From contig NC_092348.1 in the NCBI RefSeq assembly GCF_963676685.1, forward strand, positions 26,697,386-26,761,385: a DNA stretch of 64,000 bases, read 5' to 3'. This stretch comes from Mytilus edulis (taxonomy: Eukaryota > Mollusca > Bivalvia > Mytilida > Mytilidae). The position numbers and the translations under genes were made by a program. The notes beneath the pieces were generated by a model, which worked only from the letters and a program-made list of their open reading frames with translations, was not told where the DNA came from and did no database searches. Shown one piece after another: positions 1-12,205 of the stretch (position 1 is the stretch's first letter; every line of letters begins with the position of its first letter).

Positions 1-390
1 AAACTTGAATCTCTTATTTTCCATTTGTTTGATGAGAAATTCTATATTTTTAAAATTGAGCATGATAAATATTAGTATGACGTGTAAAAAAAAAAATCAT
101 ACGTTTTGATGTTACTTTAGTATTGAAATGATTGCAATTGAACAATTAAGTAGTTCCTTATATAATTTTATGAATAAGAAACCTCAGTGAAAATGGAGTT
201 CACCATAAGCTCTGAAACATATAAAGGAACCAAAATTTAAAAAAAAACCAAACATACAAGACTTACATAAATCTAAGACTCAACATTAAAAATACAATGT
301 ATCTCCAAAAGAAGCGGACCAGTAAATTGTATCAAGTATTTCAAGAACAACTTTTACAATAGTTCCTTCCAATACTAATTCTTTTCTACC

Positions 391-585
391 TCAGGAATAG
401 ATTACCTTAGCTGTATTTGGCAAAACTTTTTGGAATTTTAGTCCTCAATGCTCTTCAACTTTGTACTTTATTTGGCCTTTTAAATTTTTTGGGACTCACG
501 CGTCACTGAAAAGTCTTTTGTAGACGAAACGCGCGTCTAGCATAAACACAAATTGTAATCCTGGTATTTATGATGAGTTTATCTA
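391..585 (+). repeat. H1 hammerhead-bearing repeat, copy 1
   Basis: This is the first of about ten copies of a 200-350 bp interspersed family (called H1 here). Members share a stretch reading 'ttggaatttt...gtcctcaatgctcttcaac', then a 42-nt hammerhead-like motif, then 'aatcctggta'. Here the ribozyme lies at 501-542 and its core reads CTGAAAA, so the invariant G8 is lost and it should be inactive. Confidence 0.75.
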
Positions 586-854
586 CAACATATGTAGGTT
601 TCTATTTTAACAATTGAAAACGTGTTTATTATCCCTCTATGTATCAAAACATGTCAAAGATGCAATTTTTACGTGTTATTTTGCTCTATTTGAAGCAAAC
701 TGACATTATGGTTTTCTGCAGGAAGGCAATTACCATACTTTTAGTAAATAATAGTAAATGCAACGTGTATTAGTGAATACCAACTAAATACACCTTTCTT
801 GCATCATTTGTGGATTCTCTTTTTAATTTAAAAACATTCGACCTTAAAATGTAT

Positions 855-960
855 TACTTCTTCGTTTGATGTGTTTGAGCTTTTGATTTTGACATTCGTT
901 ACGGACTATCCGTTTTGGATTTCGGTATTTTTGTTATTTAACTTTTTTCAGAAAACAATA
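855..960 (+). repeat. Retroelement 3'-end fragment (family F)
   Basis: A short fragment with the 'gatgtgtttgagcttttgattttg...ccgttttggattt' block that recurs at 13040, 16660, 17590 and 46130. It looks like the 3' end of the retroelement seen most fully at 17740-18790. The rest of 1-1560 shows no gene that I can support. Confidence 0.5.
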
Positions 961-1693
961 AAATCCAATTTTTCATCAAAAACATCCAACCTTAAATAAA
1001 TCAAATAAAAACATAGTTAAGAAAGATGATATTTAGATCCTATTCCATCGCATACTCGATTAGCGTATTCTATTTGGATTTACATAACGTGATAACAAAA
1101 AAAGAAATAGATACCAATGAAACTATCGGATGTAAACTTATGTGCTTTGGTAGGGTAAGCGGATTCTTATCCACTAGTGTCAACCGTCATGTTGATCATG
1201 GTAGGCGAAAATCGATGATGAGTCGAATTCGCGAATTTCACAATCATAAAAGATAAGGACGGCACAATTAACACCTACTCGTGTCCAACAACATCTGCTG
1301 ATAAAAGGTTTAAGAATGTACTAGGGTTAGATATCTTCAAATAGTGATGTACGCTGCGGTGATGGGGCGATTTCATAGGATTTTGTCAGGGGCAGATAAC
1401 CCATTACGGACCTCATTATGTATTCATATATTCATTAATGGCAGAGGCTGCGTCTATCGATGAAAATGTATGAAATCAGATTACATACATGCCTGTTAAC
1501 TTAAAACGGATATTAATATGATGTAATGTATTTATCGAAACACGAACATTGTATATTTGTGTTTTAATTATTATGGCTAACAGTTGCAATAGCTATTTTT
1601 CTTGGCGAGATTTTCGGCTTGTGGACCCGCCTTCTTTTGCGGATTAACCAATAAGAAGACGATCGACGTCTAATAGATGTTTGCAGTTGCAGA

Positions 1694-1753
1694 ATGGAAA
1701 GAAACCTGCAGCGAAAATTATTTTCACTTCTACGTGAAGATCTAACCAGAAAA
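1694..1753 (+). CDS. Candidate first coding exon, 20 codons
   Basis: An ATG with a purine at -3 and G at +4 opens a 20-codon frame that runs into a consensus splice donor (AAA|GTAAGT, donor at 1754). The 100 bp upstream is locally richer in CpG and contains an ATTGG/CCAAT-type box (aaccaataag near 1646). The encoded peptide is basic and charged (starts MERNLQRK). No downstream exon could be identified, and 1.8-5.7 kb is mostly repeats, so this may be the remnant of a first exon or chance. I do not recognise a family. Confidence 0.22.
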
Positions 1754-1994
1754 GTAAGTGTGAGCCACAAAACATGTATTAATTATGAAACATACGTTGC
1801 TTGTTTTGTTTCTCATTCAATCCAGAGAGCAAAAACTGTATAATATTAGATAAAAACGAATTCAAGTAATTTATCGAGTCTCGTTTATAAAGGAACAATA
1901 TATCGAATGAAACAAGTTCCCTGTATTATATCAAGATCCCATTCTCATCTTTTACCCTTACATTTGTTTAAAATTTTCGTTTCGCAGGTGTCCT

Positions 1995-2132
1995 CAGGGG
2001 GAAGGGGGTTCCGGGGGTTGGAACCCCCTTTTTTAGACGATCAATGCATTTAAATGGGGACATAACGTTGGAACCCCGCCGTTTTTATCCTGGGTTGGGA
2101 TCCCCCTTTTAAAATGGCTGGGTCCGCCCCTG
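1995..2132. mobile_element. Short non-autonomous element with hAT-like ends
   Basis: The left end starts CAGGGGGAAGGGGG and the right end, read on the other strand, starts CAGGGGCGGACC. Between them are G-runs and C-runs ('ggaaccccc', 'gatccccc'). The CAGGGGCGG-type terminus resembles hAT superfamily termini. I could not find a clean 8-bp target duplication. Confidence 0.45.
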
Positions 2133-2184
2133 GTCCTACCATTCCTGGTTGGTTACATTTGCTCCATCCTCTCTGGAACCCACA

Positions 2185-2236
2185 TAGTCCAAATAAGGAT
2201 GAACTTGCCAGACGTCATAATTATTTGGACAATCTA
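2185..2236. mobile_element. Tiny foldback element with 9-bp target duplication
   Basis: A 52-bp element starts TAGTCCAAATA and has the inverted match ATTATTTGGAC near its right end. It is flanked by perfect 9-bp direct repeats, gaacccaca, at 2176-2184 and 2237-2245. It appears to be an internally deleted relative of the neighbour at 2268-2385. Confidence 0.5.
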
Positions 2237-2267
2237 GAACCCACATTGCTTGGGTCATGATCCCTAC

Positions 2268-2385
2268 TAGTCCAAATAATTATGACATCTTGAAAGGCTA
2301 TTCTTTGACGCCTTACATCAACGCAGGAAGGCGTCAAAGCAAAAATTTAAAATAGCCTTCCAAGACGTCATAATTATTTGGACTA
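2268..2385. mobile_element. Foldback MITE with 9-bp target duplication
   Basis: A 118-bp element with long, nearly perfect terminal inverted repeats (TAGTCCAAATAATTATGAC at the left, its complement at the right, continuing through 'aaggctatt'). It is flanked by identical 9-bp direct repeats, gatccctac, at 2259-2267 and 2386-2394. A 9-bp duplication is typical of Mutator-like elements, but no transposase is present, so the superfamily is inference. Confidence 0.65.
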
Positions 2386-3374
2386 GATCCCTACATTCAA
2401 AGCATGGTGCTATTAATTTGGAGCACAGGGCGCAGACACTTAATCAGTGTATCCCAAACTCTGTCTGACCGACATAATGTCAGACAAAATTCATTCCGTC
2501 AGACAGGATTTTTAGGATTTTTTGGTTGAAAATATACATCTGTACATGTAGTAGAAAAATTTAAATTTCTTTGGCGCTCAGACAAACCCTTATAAAACAG
2601 TTTGGCACAGACTGATCAATGCTAATAAAAGGAACCCTAAACACGTAATCTGGAGCTCAACCACATATGATGTACTCTCGATCCCCCATCCCCAAAAACG
2701 CACCCAGGGCAAACATGTTATTAGGGCGAACAATTTGATACAAAAATCAGATGATGTGGTATAATTGCCAATGATGTTTTGATTAACAATTAAGTTGTGC
2801 TACTTTTTGTGAATGGGTCAGATAAAGATTAACCCATGATTTTTGGTTGGCAGTAGCTACAGTTTTATAAGCCTTTACATGTACATATTGTATCATTTTT
2901 ACTTTTCTATTGACTAGATTCATAACAAACCTGACATAGTTTTATAATATAGTTAATTGCTACCTCAGTTTTATATTAATAAGAATTAAAATGTGCTTTG
3001 TTATTAAATGCAATATCAGTATTTAGTTCAAATATATAATCTTAAATTAATCCTAATTCTATCTTATTCATTCTTATGTGACGTCATTTTTCATTTTTTG
3101 ATGCTCTGTTTTACTAATTCAAATGACGTCATTTTTTCGTCATTTTTCAGTTTCAAATAGGACGTCACTTGGCGTAGAGGTTTAAACGTATTCGGATGTG
3201 TCTACTTTTGTGTTTCAAATGTCTGGTTATGTAAATGTATTTCAGTTGTTTCCTGTAATTAGTTAATACTTCAGCTTTATCATGTACATCTTTTGAATAT
3301 TCATTTTATTAAATTTACAGTTTGCAAAAGTATAAATTACTCTAAATTATAGGGATTTTCTGGTAATTTAACAG

Positions 3375-3535
3375 AAAACCCTTGCCGTTTTTGGCACAAC
3401 CTTTTTGATCTTTTGGTCCTCGATGCTGTTCAACTTTGTACTCGTTTCGGCTTTCAAACTTTTGTATCTGTGCGTCACACATAGGTCTTGTGTGGACAAA
3501 ATACACTTCTGGCGTATTAAAATTTTGAACTTGTT
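3375..3535 (+). repeat. H1 repeat, degraded copy
   Basis: It retains the 'tcctcgatgctgttcaac' block and the 'ctggcgtattaaaatttt' tail of H1. The ribozyme core between them is too diverged to fold (CTGATGA is not recognisable). Confidence 0.6.
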
Positions 3536-3639
3536 GCCTTTTGTTGGCTGTTGTTCGTGTGATTCTTTGTCAATTGTGTTCTCCAATTTATTTATATTGT
3601 AGTCCTGTGTTGTCATTTTGATGTTATATTTCACATGGC

Positions 3640-4080
3640 CATAAAAGTGCGAGGTTTGGCATGCCACAAAACCAGGTTCAACCCACCATTTGTTCCTTTA
3701 AAAATGCCCTGTACCAAGTCAGGAATATGGTCATTGTTTTATTATAGTTCGTTTCTGTGTGTATTACATTATAACGTTGTGTCGTTTGTTTTCTTTTATT
3801 TTTGAGTGTAAATTCACATTGCGATAAGACGTGTCACGGTACTTGTCTATCCAAAATTCATGTATTTGGTTTTGATGTTATATATATATGTTATATTTGT
3901 TATTCTCGTGGGATTTTGTCTATATGTGTTACATTTTAGTGTTATGTCGTTGTTATCCTCTTATATTTAATGCGTTTCTCTCGGTTTTAGTTTGTTATCC
4001 CGATTTTGTTTTTTGTCCATGGATTTATGAGTTTTGAACAGCGGTATACTACTGTTGCCTTTATTTGTCCTGTCCCCTAT
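3640..4080 (+). repeat. Retroelement 3'-end repeat (family F)
   Basis: It contains the 'gcgaggtttggcatg...aaccaggttcaacccaccatt...accaagtcaggaatatgg' block, also present at 32925-33125, 12935-13080 and 46020-46110. No reading frame survives. Further right, 4080-5780 is AT-rich and shows nothing I can name. Confidence 0.55.
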
Positions 4081-5782
4081 ATCATGATTCATTCATCTGA
4101 AACTTTTGGATTGTGTTTATGTAAAAAATGTTATTAAATGAGTTATTTCTGTATTTTTATATATACTGGTACATAGAATTTCTTTTATTCGGACCATTAT
4201 TATTAGAAATACAATTTCAGTTGGCTCCAATCTCAGCAGGTGATAGGAAATACGTTTTCTAATTTTAACATCTTTAAGATGAACCTTAATTAAAATATTA
4301 TGGCACTTAATAATGAAAACACAATTGATTGATTGTGCTGAATGTCACGTAAGCACATACGACTATTTCTTTGCTGTCCATTTGTATTGGTGGACACTTT
4401 GTACAGTAGGCAGGAATTTAATATGCAATGAACGGCAAAAAAAAAATAGGTCCATATTTCCAACTTCATGATAGCATTGTATTCTTTTGAGGTTGAGAAA
4501 TTAAGATGATATATATGACAAGGCTGCAGATTGAATCATAGGTACATTGTACATGTAGATGTACCTTAATCTGAAACAAATGACAGATAAGACTAAAATT
4601 AGTCATGTATGCATCTGATATAATTTTCAAACTGGTTATCGCTTTATATTATACATGTAGCATGATGTAGTGTAAGCATACATTATAGATCACAAAGTTT
4701 GGGGTACTCAATGTCTTATCTTCTAATCCTTACTCCAAAAGGTAGTTTGTGTAAATATTAAAACTAACTCGTTCTATGAAAAAGGAATTATATCCCCATG
4801 TTAATGCTGGTGTATGCCTTTGAATCACAAACAAAATAAAATAAGTAAAAAGAGGGCAGAATAATTTTACCAAGTAACTGTAAGGATGTTAGAATAAGTC
4901 AAATATTGCTCCAGATTGGTTGAAAATTCTGTGCAATAAGATGCAGGAAATAACTATGGACATAATTAAAAAAAAAAGCAAGCCATACAAAAACTGGCAT
5001 AGCAGCTGGTGAAAATAGATGCAAAACAATCACCCTGCCCCCACCAGAATGAATTCAAAAAGACCTCCCAAATAATGATTTACAAATTGATACCAGTCGC
5101 ACTTGATAAGCAGGAGATATTCAACAAATAAAATCTCGATATATTTATGCAGGTAGGAGTTTATATTTATAATTTCAACATTACCAATCAGGCAATGACA
5201 CGCCCAACAAACAAAAAATCACAAAAAATCATGAATTTTGGTAAAAAGTTCTTTGTGAAAATGCAACTTTTTTCATTTAAATGTTTATGGTTCACAATAC
5301 ACAAACACTAGGAGAGACCTAGTAGGCTAATCTATTTATTTATATAATAAACTTGCACTTGCAAAAATGAAAACTATACAAGCACCCGAGATGCGGATTC
5401 CGGATTTGAACAAAAAAGGGGGAAGGCCCGCTGAATAATTCTGATTTTTCCCTTTAAAAAATTAACCAAGCAATAAGAGCATAGTTGTGTATTCGCTCAA
5501 ACATATTATTACATGAAACGCCGGTGAAAACAAAATATACACGTAGTTTTTCCGTCAGCCGATCCGACTACTACAGGGTCTTTCAAACGTTTTTTTTTCC
5601 CTTGCATTTCAGGGCTACTACATGTTAAATTAATTGAAAGTGCAGGTACAAGAGCTATACCAACCTACTTTTTACTGTTATTGGTAGAAAGGCCACATTT
5701 CAAATTTTTCAAAAAAGTGCTGCTACTAGTTATATAGCATTCGTGTAAAAGAAATTTCACAACCCGAAGTGCCAAAAAGTCA

Positions 5783-8130
5783 ATAAATCTGTATCTGTAT
5801 CTGTATGGTTACGTCGTATCTACCAATTCTGGCTTTAATACAACGGGGTGAAGGCGCCGTCGATTTACTGACGTCTCGTTAGAGCAGATTTAAAGCTCTC
5901 AACGCTCGTTTCGCGCACAATAGTGTCCTCAAGATGGTTCCAGTTAATAACTGTGGACACAAAGAATGAGTTTGAGTATTGCTGAGTTTTGCTGGTGGGA
6001 ATGTCAAAGCACCTAGTATTGTTCCTCACTTGTTTTTCCACTATGTTTGTTGCCTGGTAATTTTCAAACTTTTTCGCTGTGATGGTTCGTCTTGGTCTGG
6101 CTGATTTTAAAAAGTCGTCTGGATCGATAGCAGGTACCAATCCCTTAACCACCTTGTACAAAAATATAAGTTTTTGGCTAGTGCGTCTGGCTTTTTGTTC
6201 TTGAAGTTCCAGTTTGGCGAGCATGTCTGTTACGCAGCCATTTTCTCTTGTTTTGTAGTCGCCACTATGAAGCGTGCTGCTTGTCGTTGTATTTGCTCTA
6301 GTTTGTTTGCATCTATTATACTGTAGGGGTCCCATACTGTTGCTGCATATTCCATTGTTGATCTAACTAATGCAATGTAAGCGGTTTTCTTACATTCCTG
6401 CGGGCAGTATCTTAAATTCCTTCTGAGAAAGCCAAAGGTTGAACTTGCCTTTTTTGCAACATTTGTAATGTGCGTGCTCCACTTCAGGTTTTCTGATATC
6501 TGCACTCCTAGGTATGGGTTGTTCTGAACTTGTTGGAGTATCTGGCCGTTGAGTGTGTAGAATCTCTGGCTTTTGTTTTTTATGCTCAGGATGTAGCATT
6601 TTTTAGCGTTAAATCGCATACCCCATTTAGTTGCCCAATCTTCTAGGTTTGCTAGGTCTTCTTGCAGCAGTTTGTGGTCTTTTTCTGTGTTGATGGTTCT
6701 ATACAGTAGGCAGTCATCGGCGAACAGCCGTACTGATGACTTGACAGTGTCCGGGAGGTCATTTATGTGACATAAGAAGAGTAACGGTCCAAATACTGTT
6801 CCCTGTGGGACTCCAGATTCCACTTTTACTTCTTCAGATTGTTCCCCCTCTACTACAACTTTCATCTTCCTCTGTGTAAGAAACATATTTAGCCAGTTGT
6901 TAAGTGGTCCTCGGATTTCATATTCCTCCATTTTTGATAATAGTTTGTTATGTGGCACAGTGTCAAAAGCTATGGAAAAATCAAGGATTGCAATGTCAGT
7001 TTGTGGTCCGGCGTCAAATGCTTTCATGAAGTCTTGCAAGGTGACTAGCAGTTGTGTTTCGCATGAAAAGCCAGATCTAAATCCATGATTAAGTGATGTT
7101 AAGACTCTGTGTTTATCAAGGTGTTTTAGAATGTGCTTGCATATGATGTTTTCTAGTAGTTTGCAAGGTACTGATGTCAATGAGACTGGTCTATAGTTTT
7201 CTGCGGCGTGTTTGTCTCCCTTTTTGAAGACACACGAGATGTTTGCGTTGAGCCAGTTTTCGGGTAGTAATCCAGTGTCTATTGATTGTTTGGAAGATGG
7301 CAGTTAGTCCTGGTGCTATTTCTGATGCACATTCTTTTAGTATTCTGTTTGGTATACCATCTGGTCCAGATGCTTTTGATGGGTTTACATCTTTAAGTAG
7401 TTTTTCGAGACCTTTAGTTGTTATAATAAGTTGTGGTATTGTTTGTTTGATGTATTTTGTTGTTTTAGGTATTGATGTTGATTTGTCAATTGTGAATACA
7501 GATCTAAATTTTTGAATTAGTATTTCAGCCTTCCCATTGCTGTCACTGACCAGCTTCTCTTTGTTTTTTAACGGTGATACTCCGATGTTATCTGTTTTTC
7601 ATGATTTTATATACTTCCAGAATGGCTTTGAGTTGTTTGTTTCTAGGCCTTTGATGATGGTATCGTTTATGTATGAGTATTCTGCTTTTCTGATTTGCCG
7701 TTTTACTTCTTTTTGAAAATGTCTGTAGTTTGTCCACCTTTTAGATTTTTTAGCTTGGTGGTATAGCCGTTGTTTCTTTTTGAACAGTTTCCTAATTTTG
7801 TGGTTTATCCAGGGTAAGTTGTTTTTGGAGCGGATTTCTTTAGATGGGATATGTTTGTCCATGCTTTTAAACAGCTCTTTCTTGAAGGTGTCGCTCATCT
7901 CTTGTGCGTTTATTTCGCGGTCCTGCATCTGTCGGTTTTTTGTTGATGTTATTGTTATTTCCTCTTTAATGCTGCTTCAGTTTGCCTTAGAGTAAATATA
8001 GCGCTTCCTTGGTTTGCTACGCTGGTAGTACGGTTTGGTGTCACAGTCTGTAACTATCATTTCGTAGTCTGATATACCAGGTGTGTTTTATGATGTTTTG
8101 ACAAGTACTATGTCGATCAAATTCTCCATG
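5783..8130 (-). mobile_element. 5'-truncated non-LTR retrotransposon (LINE), inactive
   Basis: Read on the minus strand the order is: a remnant of the endonuclease C-terminus (about 8125-7929, 'PGISDYE' motif with in-frame stops), a basic linker (7928-7599), the start of reverse transcriptase (ASGPDGIPNRILKE near 7380), the RT core (7275-6265) and a C-terminal domain in a shifted frame (about 6270-5865). The RT core shows motif A (LDFSIAFD), the VPQGTVFGPLLF block and the catalytic FADD near 6724. At least two frameshifts (near 7285 and near 6265) and several stops make it dead. On this strand the 3' end runs into short tandem ACAGAT units (5785-5805). The type looks jockey/CR1-like. The opposite strand of that tail also reads AATAAA plus TCTGTA units, so its exact end is uncertain. 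Confidence 0.9.
6230..7180 (-). pseudogene. LINE reverse transcriptase core
   Basis: This 316-codon open stretch is the best preserved part of the element at 5783-8130. It has the SGF-SCETQLL region, motif A aspartates (about residue 67), a VPQG turn (about residue 134), FADD (residues 153-156) and a thumb region ending RQAARF. The frame then breaks: the family's continuation (GDYKTRENGCVTDML) is in another frame from about 6270. The frame actually extends upstream of the first start-like codon as ENYRPVSL, so no true start lies here. Confidence 0.88.
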
Positions 8131-9074
8131 TTTTATTGTTTTTTAATTACAAAACCTCAAATAAAAAACAAGTGGCAGCACTTTTCAAGTAAGATAAGTC
8201 ATCCTGATGACAGGGAGACCAAAATCAGGGCGATCCGATTTCATCTTGCACCTGCACTTTTGACTTTTTTGGAAAATGTCTCCTTTTCCCTCCGTTTACT
8301 CCTATGACGTGTATTTTGGCTTTTAGACAGAGAAAACTAGCTCTGAGTTCAATATGATTTTTCTTGTGTATAAAAATGGAAATTTTCTTGAAACAACCTT
8401 AACGTCCCTGCGTACACTCATGAATTCATTTTAATATACAAACCAATAGTGTAGATCAGTACAAATACAGAGAGAATGGTCTGTAACGCATACAAAGGGA
8501 TACATATTCTTTTGTTGCGAATCCGCGTTTATCTGTCATTTCGAACGCGCAAAATCGAATATTTGAAATTGAAGGCTGTATAAGGACCGAAACAGCTGAC
8601 AGGATTTATTATTCTTACTTTTTTCTAGAAAAATATAATTGATTACAATAAATGATAGTTAATTCATAGCTAAAGACATTTCGAAAGGAAGAACCAAAAA
8701 CAGAATTTTTTTGTTCATAACATTTAGACTAGTGCATCCCCTCGTAAATGCCTATCAAACTGTACAATAAAAAGTAAAATCACAAAAATACTGAACTACG
8801 AAGAAAATTGAAAACTGAAAGTTTCTAATCAAATTACAGAATCACAGGCTCAAACTCATCAAAGGAATGGATAACAACTGTCATATTCCAAACTTGGAAC
8901 AGGCATTTTCTCATGTCGAAAATTTAGATTGAATCTGGTTTTATAGCTAGCTAAATCTCTCACTTGTATGACAGTCGCATCAAATTACATTACATTCACA
9001 ACGATGCGGGAACAAATCAAACAGACATAATAGGTAAAATGTCAATAAGGTATCAGTCAACATTGTGCCATAAT

Positions 9075-9320
9075 CCTAATCACTAAACAAAACATACAAA
9101 CATGTAATAAAGAAGCACAAAATGGCATACAAACCAAGCATATTAGTAAAAATTAAAGACAAGAAAACAAAATTTACCATAGCAAAATTACACAATGACC
9201 GGATGTAAAAGTACAGCGCCACGTCATGTATGTTGCGAAGAAACATAAAAAAAGGCATACAGACAAAGCACATATCAAAGATAACAGACAAGCAACAAAC
9301 TAGTCAAACAAACAGGTTAT
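9075..9320 (-). repeat. Retroelement fragment (family F internal repeats)
   Basis: On the minus strand this reads as hydrophobic, Phe/Leu-rich frames with 'tgtgctttgtctgtatgcc'-like wording. It matches the blocks at 18200-18560 and 45700-45930, so it is a third, inverted copy of that element's repetitive section. Confidence 0.45.
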
Positions 9321-9944
9321 ACAATGCATGCAAACATATATTAACAAACGGAAATAACCATTAAAATGATTTAATTTGAATTTTGGAGATGTAACGCCAC
9401 TTTTAAGCACCGCAATAGGCTTATTAAAATGATAATGCACTAAATTAGAAATAGAAAAAATAGTTGTCTTTGTGTTCTTTTAACTTGAGCTGAAGGCTAA
9501 TACATTTTGCTGTGATGATTATGTATATATAAAAGGAGACTATGTGCAATCTGTAACGAGACAGCAACACGAAGAACAAAATGACATTTACAGTTTCTAA
9601 TGTATATCAATTGGACTATCAAAAATAAATGGAGCATCATTTAAACACAATGAATTGCTTTTGCCTTTGAGAACATTACGTTTGTCCAAGCTTTGCACTG
9701 AAACTCTTGTAACGTACAAATAATAAAAAAATCACATCATTTTTATTTTATTCTACTAAGCTTTTATATTGCAATTGTTTACATACAACTATTGATCACT
9801 CTCGTTATAAAGTGATGTTCATTTGATTTGATACATGTAAAACATGGCAGATCAATTAAAGCACCGTTGATCCAATCAGAAAGAGCAATATCTGTACTGT
9901 TAAAAAGACATATACAAAACATTACATAACTGAAGCTCAGTCAG

Positions 9945-10014
9945 ATAATCGGGTATAAGTATACTCATCGTTGTTAAGATAACAACTGAGATTGATTGAA
10001 CAATATACTTGACA
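9945..10014 (+). promoter_or_regulatory. Conserved proximal promoter of the PAN-like gene, unit 1
   Basis: The 140 bp before the start codon are shared with unit 2 (22690-22827): 'ttgatccaatcagaaagag', then 'actgaa(g/a)ctcagtcagataatcg', then a TATA-like gggtataagta (9953-9963), then 'agattgattgaacaatata'. The CCAATCAG block near 9872 is a possible CCAAT element. Transcription start was not determined. Confidence 0.4.
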
Positions 10015-10312
10015 ATGTCTGATTCCAAAACAATAATACTAATGACACTTTATATGTCTCTTTGTGTTGTCAGCTTTGAGATCATATCACAAAAATTCAT
10101 CAAAACGAAGAACACACGAATAGTTTCAAGTGATGCCTCAAAAAGAACATCAAAGGCCAGATCAGCCATAGAATGTTCAGCAATATGCACCCGTGATGAA
10201 AACTGCTGTTCCAGCAGCTATGACACTTACTTACATCTGTGTTCATTATTTTCGACATGTTCGACAGAGTATGCAGAAGGATGCTCAATAACGAAAAAGA
10301 CCCATGAACCAG
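10015..10312 (+). CDS. Exon 1: signal peptide and PAN/apple-like module, unit 1
   Basis: The start is the ATG at 10015, since the TTG just before it is not a plausible eukaryotic start. Residues 6-19 are hydrophobic (IILMTLYMSLCVVS), fitting a secretion signal. The mature part has the spacing ECSAIC...ENCCSSSYD...CSLFSTC typical of PAN/apple-type modules. The exon ends at a GTAAAG donor (10313). Confidence 0.75.
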
Positions 10313-10534
10313 GTAAAGTTCATTTTTTTGGTTACACAAACGTAATTATTTATTCGAATATTTTTGTTATATTATCTAATAAGAATTGTAGAAGCTAAAA
10401 AACTGTATTATGAGTACACTTAAGCCTGATACGATAATTTTGGTATTTTAATATCAAGGAAAACAGGACTTAGTCTAAGATTCAGTACATATAAAAAAGG
10501 AGGTGTGCGAAAAATCTACTAAACATTTCTATTA

Positions 10535-10720
10535 GACCGATAGTTTTCTCATTTGAAGGGTTTTACACTAGTAATTTTTGGGGCCCTCTTGCTGTTCATT
10601 GTGAGCGAAAGCTCCGTGTTGAATTCCGTACTTTGACCTATAATGGTTTGAATTTATAAATTGTTACTTGGATGGAGAGTTGTCTCATTGGCACTCATTC
10701 CACCTCTTCCCATATCTATA
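10535..10720 (+). repeat. Interspersed repeat family D
   Basis: It carries the block 'ggggcc...gctgttc...gtgagc...gctccgtgttgaa...ccgtactttgacctat', then 'ttggatggagagttgtctcattggcactca'. Copies recur at 38020, 52590 and 58215 (+) and at 19163, 36510 and 54245 (-). Confidence 0.6.
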
Positions 10721-11547
10721 CTTTAGCAAAACGTTCTTAACGATTTTTTAAAATTTATATGTGTTGAATCACCATGAAGTCTGGTTTGGTATCTTCGGTT
10801 ATTTCTTTGAATTGAAATAGTAAGGCCTTGAAAATGTTGTTGCAGTATCAGAAGCCACTTACGACAGCACTGCATCATTATAAATTAGTGAGTGCAAATA
10901 TCTTAAGAAGTTATAAGTTCAATTTTCAAAACTCTGATTCTAAATATCAAAGTTAAGCATACATATTTTGGGACTGTTGTAGCATCCAGCCTCATTCAGC
11001 AATAACATAAAATATTAATAATGAATTATAGATAAGAAGAAATTAGAAAACATATGTATTAAGGAATCAGAATGGTGCTCAAAATGGCATTTAAAATAAA
11101 TTTTAAAATATAAACTAAATAAGTGCAAGAGTAGAACAAGACATTTACTTTCCATGAAAGGAAAAATGACGAGAGTATACGTAACTTTGCTGTGAAAAAA
11201 ACCCACGTTTTTTCAAGTTTGTTAACGTATTCTAACGCATGGCGTTCCCTTCCATTTCATCTCTATATCTTTTGTAAAAGTCTACGTCCACTCCACACAG
11301 AAAAAAATCACCAGGAAAAAGAGTGTGCAATGTACAAATGAACTATAAATAAATAATTTATAGATGATATACCAGTGTTATCAAATTAGACAAGTTTTAC
11401 CTAACCAGTTATTCGCATAATTTTTCAACAAATTAACTGGTTAACAGGTATTACATTAAATGTTCAGAGAAAATGTACCCTAAGGGTGAGTAAGTAAGAG
11501 AAATATGGTAATTTTTAGGTTGCATCGAACCTAATGTAATTAGTTAT

Positions 11548-11715
11548 CAAAGGTACCAGGCTTATAGCTCAATACACTAGACGCGCGTGTCGTCTACATA
11601 AGACTACGTTGACGTTCAGATCATAATAGTTAGAAAACCAAACAAGTACAAAGTTGAAACGCAATAATTTCAAAAATTGCTATGCCAAATACGGCGAAGA
11701 TTATCTATCTCCTAT
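11548..11715 (-). repeat. H1 repeat, ribozyme core lost
   Basis: On the minus strand the order matches H1. The core reads CAACGTAGTC where CTGATGAGTC is expected, and GACA replaces GAAA, so catalysis is not expected. Confidence 0.6.
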
Positions 11716-12034
11716 TAAATTAATTGTTAGTTTACTCTCATCCTAAACATGCTGGAAATATTTTCATCTGAGCGTTACGCAAACAACAATTAAAAAATAA
11801 AAAAAAGCATGTTTGCAGTTCTGAGACGAATGTATTATTCGACGTATTCGTCACATTTTATCCTAATACACGACGTTGAGTTCATGTATGCATAGCACTG
11901 CAAGGACCAGTATATACTTAGTTTGCATTTCACAAATTGTAAATCTGCATTTAGATTGAAATATCATCACTGAGCCTTTGAATTGTCGATTTGCATTTTT
12001 ACATTTACATTAATTCACTCAATATCATAAATTG

Positions 12035-12205
12035 AGAAAAGAAACGGGGAAAGTGTCATAGAGACAACAAACCGACAAAAAGGGGTAAACAGTTTAAGTC
12101 CTCAAATTGGTCTTCAACACAGCGAGAAAAATCCCGCACCCGGAGACAGGTTTCAGCTGGCCCCTTATCAACAATGTGTACTAGTTCAGCGAAAATGGAG
12201 TTCAC
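12035..12205 (-). repeat. Interspersed repeat family C
   Basis: On the minus strand this reads 'ggggccagctgaaacctgtctccgggtgcgggatttttctcgctg...gaagacc', then 'gttgtctctatgacac'. It matches plus-strand copies at 28850, 40300 and 43882. Confidence 0.6.

Noticed and set aside
7599-7928. 109-codon minus-strand frame as an independent host gene
   Set aside because: It has the basic linker wording between endonuclease and reverse transcriptase of the LINE at 5783-8130, so it is part of that element.
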